DNA of 21,992 nt from Isoetes engelmannii (lineage: Eukaryota; Streptophyta; Lycopodiopsida; Isoetales; Isoetaceae). This document shows, piece by piece, positions 18,098 to 21,992 of this stretch (within the stretch, counting starts at the first letter, position 1; every line of letters starts with the position of its first letter). The stretch covers positions 1 through 21,992 of the forward strand of contig JAANSK020262382.1 of assembly GCA_011763485.2 (NCBI GenBank), in the 5' to 3' direction. The notes beneath the pieces were generated by a model. It did no database searches. It saw nothing but the letters and a program-made list of their open reading frames with translations, and had not been told where the DNA came from. Position numbers and translations under genes: made by a program.

Positions 18098-19172
18098 CTA
18101 TCTATCACATAAAAGGATGAGATGGAATAAAATATTTTTTTTTTTTAATTTAACGAAGTCAGTAGTAAGCCTATGATATTGAGATGATACCCATCCTAAT
18201 GACCACATATAGTAAAGACTTGTTAAAAATTGTTGTTGTTGTTGAGACATGTAAGCTGTAACAAAAAAGAAAGAAAGATGAAATGCATCTTGGATCTTAT
18301 GCCAGTTGTTGCTAATTATTGTATCAAGAAAGGATGAGATAGAAATGAAGTCAGTGGTAAGCCTATGATATCTAGATGATACCCATCCTAATGACCACAT
18401 ATATCAATGACTTGCTAAAAATTATTGTTGTTCTTAAGATATAGACATGAAGGAATTATATTTTTGTCGGCCATAAGAAAAAGAGATGAAACTCATTTTG
18501 GATGTTATGCTAATGTTTGTAGGCCATAACAAAAAGGCACCATTTTGGATGTTATGCTAATCTTTATAGGCCATAACAAAAAAAGGCATGAAAAATGTAT
18601 TTTGGATGTTATGCCATCTATTATTAAGTATTGTACCACGAAAAAGGATAAGATGCAATAACATATTTTTCTTGATTTTTCGAAACCAGTGGTAAGCCAG
18701 TGATATTGAAATGATACCCATCCTAATGACTACACATATTAAAGACTTGTTGAAAATTGTTTCTGTTGTTGAGCCATAGACACGAGGGAATTGTATCTTT
18801 GTAGGCCATAACAAAAGGAGATGAAATGCATTTTGGATGTTATGCAAATCTTGTAGGCCATAACAAAAAAGAGAAGGCCATAACAAAAGAGATGAAAGGT
18901 ATTTTGGATGTTATGCCAGCTATTGTTAAGTATTGTATTTATCACAAAAATGGATGAGATGAAATATATTTTCTAGATTTCATTTTCGATGTTATGCTAA
19001 TCTTATAAGGCATAACAAAAAAGAGAAGACCATAACAAAACGAGATGAAATGTATTTTGGATGTATGCTAGGTGTTGTTAAGTATGTATTTACCACAAAA
19101 ATCGATGAAATGATACAATATATATTTTCTAGATTTAACGAGGTCAGTGGTAAGCCTATGATATTGAGATGA
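18098..19172. repeat. Degenerate GCCATAACA/TGTTATGC repeat array, part 1
   Basis: Complex repeats share recurring blocks: GGCCATAACAAAAA, GAGATGAAATGCATTTTGG, ATGTTATGCCAGC, TTAAGTATTGTATCTATCAC, TCAGTGGTAAGCC, ATATTGAGATGATACCCATC and CTAATGACCACA. The pair GGCCATAAC and GTTATGCC, about 30 bp apart, makes each core a small foldback. The block CATCCTAATGAC recurs at about 18191, 18386 and 18718. All open frames here, including the minus-strand one at 18098-18400, are products of the repeat and not genes. Confidence 0.8.
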
Positions 19173-19441
19173 CATCCTTAACACCCTGTTCCAGGGCCTG
19201 TTGTCAAAGTAAACCAAGATGTTATGGCCATAACAAATATTATGTCTATAACACGTTTATTTGTTGACATGTGGCAATGCATGTGATAACTGGCCATGGA
19301 CAGGATGTTAAGACTGATAACACCTTGTTTTGGGGCCGTCAGGGGCAAGCAAATGTCCTCGGCCGCACTGCAGCTGCGCTTGCTTGGTGCGACCTCAGCC
19401 ATTTGCTTGCCCATAACGCCCCAAAACAAGGTGTTATCTAG
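19173..19441. mobile_element. Foldback/MITE-like insertion in the array, copy 1
   Basis: The element interrupts an array unit between ATATTGAGATGA and CCCATCCTAATGACC, which are only two bases (TA) apart in uninterrupted units such as the one near 18180. Its ends are imperfect inverted repeats: TAACACCCTGTTCCAGGGC (19179-19197) against, inverted, TAACACCTTGTTTTGGGGC (15 of 19). Its right part is a strong hairpin with 21-bp perfect arms (19316-19336 with 19418-19438) and inner 13-bp arms, GGGCAAGCAAATG with CATTTGCTTGCCC. A perfect 16-bp palindrome, TGTTATGGCCATAACA, is at 19220-19235. No target duplication is clear. Confidence 0.65.
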
Positions 19442-19929
19442 CCCATCCTAATGACCACACATAACAATGAATTGTTGAAAATTATTGTTGTTGTTGAGCC
19501 ATAGACACCAAGGAATTGTATCTTTGTAGGCCATAACAAAAAGAGATGAAATGCATTTTGGATATTATTCTAATCTTTGTAGGCCATAACAAAAGGAGAC
19601 AAATGTATTTTGGATGTTATACCAACTGGATAAGTATTGTATCTATCACAAAAAGGGATGAGATGAAACAAAATATATTCTCTTTGATTTAACCAAGTCA
19701 GTGGTAAGCCTATGATATCGAGATGACACACATCCTAATGACCACATATAACAATGGCCACACGTAGTAATGATTTGTTGCAAATTATTGTTGTTGAGCC
19801 GTACACATGAATGAATTGTATCTCTGTAGGCCATAATAGGGAATACAAGAAAGGCATTAGACATGAATGAATTGTATCTTTGTAGGCTATAACAAGGAAT
19901 ACAAAAAAGACATTTTACATATTCAGCAG
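19442..19929. repeat. Degenerate GCCATAACA repeat array, part 2
   Basis: Further units of the same family follow: CATCCTAATGACCACA (about 19445 and 19732), TTGTAGGCCATAACAAAA and TTGTTGTTGAGCC. No gene is present. Confidence 0.75.
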
Positions 19930-20235
19930 TTGTTGCTAAGTATTGTATCTATCACAAAAAAGGGTTGAGATGCATTTTGCATGTTATGCCAGCTGTTGTT
20001 AAGTATTGTATCTATGACAAAAAAGATGAGATGCATTTTGTATGTTATGTGAGCTAAGTATTGTATCTATAACAAAAAAGATAAGATGCATTTTGTATGT
20101 TATGCTAGTTGTTGCTAGGTAGTGTATCTAAGACAAAAAAGATAAAGATGCATTTGTATGTTATGAAGGGTGTTGCTAAGGTATTTTATCTATTACAAAT
20201 GCATTTTGTATGTTATGCCACCTCATGACAAAGAA
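19930..20235 (+). repeat. Tandem sub-array, period about 62 bp, five units
   Basis: The word TATTGTATCTAT or a variant starts at 19941, 20004, 20059, 20120 and 20182, so the spacings are 63, 55, 61 and 62. Each unit continues with CACAAAAAAGATGAGATGC, ATTTTGTATGTTATG and usually AGCTGTTGCTAAG. Confidence 0.85.
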
Positions 20236-20246
20236 GGATGAGGTGG

Positions 20247-20350
20247 TTAACCCCCCTTGCGAGGTTGTTATGGCTGATAAACAGGCGATCTGGGAGGGCG
20301 AGCCTGTTTATTTGCCATAACAAGCAAGCAAGGGGGATTGACCCCCTTAA
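20247..20350. repeat. TTAA-bounded foldback element, copy 2
   Basis: The left arm TTAACCCCCCTTGCGAGG, then TTGTTATGGCTGATAAACAG, pairs with the right part GCCTGTTTATTTGCCATAAC and AAGCAAGCAAGGGGG. The right outer end, inverted, reads TTAAGGGGGTCAATCCCCC, similar to TTAAGGGAGGCCAACCC of the foldback at 8860-8940. Both ends are TTAA. Confidence 0.6.
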
Positions 20351-20474
20351 TCGGTAGGCAAGCTACCACACCCGAAATTACACCCACAGCTGGATTATTA
20401 GCTGCGAGAGCAAGATTATCACAGACTGGGCACAATCCATAGCTGGATTATCAACCCCCAAGCCTGGATTATCA
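20347..20474 (+). repeat. Array of four GATTAT(C/T)A octamers next to the foldback
   Basis: GATTATTA at 20393 and GATTATCA at 20414, 20446 and 20467 have spacings of 21, 32 and 21 bp (about 2, 3 and 2 helical turns). The first lies 42 bp from the TTAA of the foldback; at the other locus this distance is 45 bp. The array is in the opposite orientation to the one at 8746-8815. Confidence 0.6.
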
Positions 20475-20480
20475 GCATCC

Positions 20481-21002
20481 GAGGTTGAATCTTGGGTCAA
20501 TGATGCAATGGAGGCTCCAAGACTCATGCTGCTGCCCTGTTACTAATCCTTGCTAATCTTTGCTGTTGAACAACTACCAAACATGCTCTATCATAGAGCT
20601 TTGATCAACGACAGGGATTTCTTGGATTAGAAAGCCTGCCAGTTAAAAGAGTATTCACTGGTGCAAAAGAAAAAGAGGTGTTTTGCTACAACAATATTGA
20701 CAATTAGCATAGGCAATTTAAACAATCATATTGCAAAGAATACCTTGGCATACGTGCTAGAGAAAAAGGAAAACATATGACTGAAAGGTCAAAAAGATCA
20801 CATGATACACTATACACGACATTGACATCATTTACTAGAGACAAAAGGTAACATATTGAAAGTTGAGAAAAATGTACATGGTAGATAACATTCCATTTCA
20901 TGGACATTGACTAAAGCTAGATATGGATATCACTCATTGATGGAATGCTAAAGCAAACCATAGAGAAAAAAACATAGATATAGATATCTAGGCGCTCACT
21001 GA
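20481..21002. other. AT-rich unique stretch without recognised gene
   Basis: No supported open frame and no member of the neighbouring repeat family was seen; a small palindrome, AGATATAGATATCT, lies near 20976-20989. Confidence 0.4.
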
Positions 21003-21681
21003 TTGATGAAACTCATTTTGGATGTTATGCTAATGTTTGTAGGCCATAACAAAAAGGCACCATTTTGGATGTTATGCTAAACTTTATATGCCATAACGAA
21101 AAAGGCATGAAAAATGTATTTTGAATGTTATGCCAACTATTACTAAGTATTGTATCACGAAAAAGGATAAGATGCAATAAAATATTTTTTCTTGATTTTA
21201 TGAAACCAACCAGTGATATTGAAATGATAGCCATCCTAATGACTACACATATTCAAGACTTGTTGAAAATTGTTTCTGTTGTTGAGCCATAGACACGAGG
21301 GAATTGTATTTTTGTAGGCCATAACGAAAGGAAATGAAATGCATTTTGAATGTTATGCAAATCTTGTAGACCATAACAAAAAAGAGAAGGCCATTAGAAA
21401 GGAAATGAAGGGTATTTTGGATGTTATGCCAGCTATGGTTAAGTATTGTATTTATCACAAAAATGGATGAGATGAAATATATTTTCTAGATTTTATTTTT
21501 GACGTTAAAATGTCCTTCCTTCCTTCCTTCCTTCCTTATAGAGCATAACAAAAAAAGAAGGCCATAACAAACAGAGATGAAATGTATTTTGGATGTATGG
21601 CTGTTGTAAAAATGGATGAAATGATACAATATATATTTTCTATTTAACGAGGTCAGTGGTAAGCCTACGATATTGAGATGA
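21003..21681. repeat. Direct segmental copy of 18483-19172
   Basis: The block order of 18483-19172 repeats here with modest divergence: GATGAAACTCATTTTGGATG, TTGTAGGCCATAAC, AAAGGCACCATTTTGGATG, AAATTGTTTCTGTTGTTGAG, CCATAGACACGAGGGAATTG and GGTCAGTGGTAAGCC. A (CCTT)n microsatellite at 21513-21538 is unique to this copy. Copy 1 has a longer GTAAGCCAGTGATATT block where this copy is shortened. Confidence 0.85.
21513..21538 (+). repeat. (TCCT)n microsatellite
   Basis: A pure run of TCCT units absent from the paralogous position at about 18995. Confidence 0.9.
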
Positions 21682-21872
21682 CATCCTTAACACCCTGTTC
21701 CAGAGCCTGTTGTCAAAGTAAACCAAGATGTGTTATGTCCATAACACGTTTATTTGTTGGCATGTGGCAATGCATGTGATAACGGGCCCTGGACAGGGTG
21801 TTAAGACTGATAACACCCTATCTTGGGGCTGTTACAAGCAAGCAAATGGCCCCAAAACAGGGTGTTATCTAG
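21682..21872. mobile_element. Foldback/MITE-like insertion in the array, copy 2
   Basis: This is the same element as 19173-19441, at the same position in the paralogous unit (between ATTGAGATGA and CCCATCCTAAT). It is about 78 bp shorter because most of the GC-rich hairpin loop is missing. TAACACCCTGTTCCAGAGCC marks the left end and GGGTGTTATCTAG the right end. Confidence 0.65.
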
Positions 21873-21915
21873 CCCATCCTAATCACCACACATAGCAATG
21901 AATTTTTGAAAATTG

Positions 21916-21992
21916 TTTTTTTTTTTTTTTTTTTTTTTTAAGAACTTTTCTCAATGTATTAAAAGAATAACAATGGTACAAGGTGAGTGAGG
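21916..21992 (-). mobile_element. LINE-4: poly(A) end of a minus-strand LINE, runs off the window
   Basis: A 24-base T run (21916-21939) followed by AAGAACTTTTCTCAATGTAT is, on the minus strand, the 3' end of a LINE. Read on that strand it has TTGTTATTCTTTTAATACAT and then GTTCTT before the A run, matching CTGTTATTCTTTTCATACAT and GTTCTT of LINE-2. The element interrupts an array unit just after GAAAATTG. Its body lies beyond the window. Confidence 0.75.

Noticed and set aside
18098-18400. Minus-strand frames of 60-109 codons throughout 18.1-21.5 kb with similar words such as MWSLGWVSS
   Set aside because: They look alike only because the DNA repeats; they are shadows of the array, not a gene family.

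Overview
The window looks like nuclear DNA of a land plant. The evidence is one intron-rich host gene with canonical GT-AG introns that is recognisably a plant WDR18/RID3-type protein, plant L1-type LINE ends with reverse-transcriptase zinc-binding regions and poly(A) tails, a short non-autonomous hAT transposon, alpha-expansin remnants, and many AT-rich repeats and microsatellites. The WDR18 protein differs enough from the Arabidopsis protein (as I remember it) that a fern, lycophyte or bryophyte is possible, but the sequence does not settle this.

Layout: 1-1170 is the 3' part of a decayed LINE (LINE-1). 2178-3643 is a GC-rich 5'-truncated LINE of another family (LINE-2). 3829-4039 is an unassigned exon-like relic. 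4445-8029 is the only clearly functional gene, a WD40 protein of the Rix1/PELP1-TEX10-WDR18 ribosome-biogenesis complex, in at least eight exons; its first coding exon was not found. 8527-8940 holds foldbacks and a helically phased array of TGATAATC octamers. 9021-9683 is a set of local tandem duplications, including a 98-bp repeat family (called R98 here). 9729-10260 has unassigned exon-like stretches, 10781-10832 a tRNA-like 52-mer, and 11053-11424 (minus) a fossil gag-type zinc-knuckle fragment.

A further R98 copy is split by two nested insertions. One is a 1666-bp hAT element (13105-14770) with 14-bp terminal inverted repeats and an 8-bp target duplication. The other is a 554-bp LINE end (LINE-3, 14863-15416) with an 11-bp target duplication. 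15857-16109 (minus) is a WD40-like two-exon gene end, and 16480-17018 (minus) holds two tandem alpha-expansin pseudogene fragments.

From 17374 to the end the window is repeats: tetranucleotide microsatellites, a 234-bp tandem duplication, and a 3.8-kb array built from the words GCCATAACA and TGTTATGGC. The array contains foldback insertions, a 62-bp tandem sub-array, and a second foldback plus GATTATCA array (20247-20474) that resembles the one at 8658-8940 in opposite orientation. The last 77 bases are the poly(A) end of a minus-strand LINE (LINE-4) related to LINE-2.

There is no operon-like cooperation between genes here. The most unusual feature is the pair of TTAA-bounded foldbacks, each followed after 42-45 bp by four GATTATCA-type octamers spaced at about whole helical turns.
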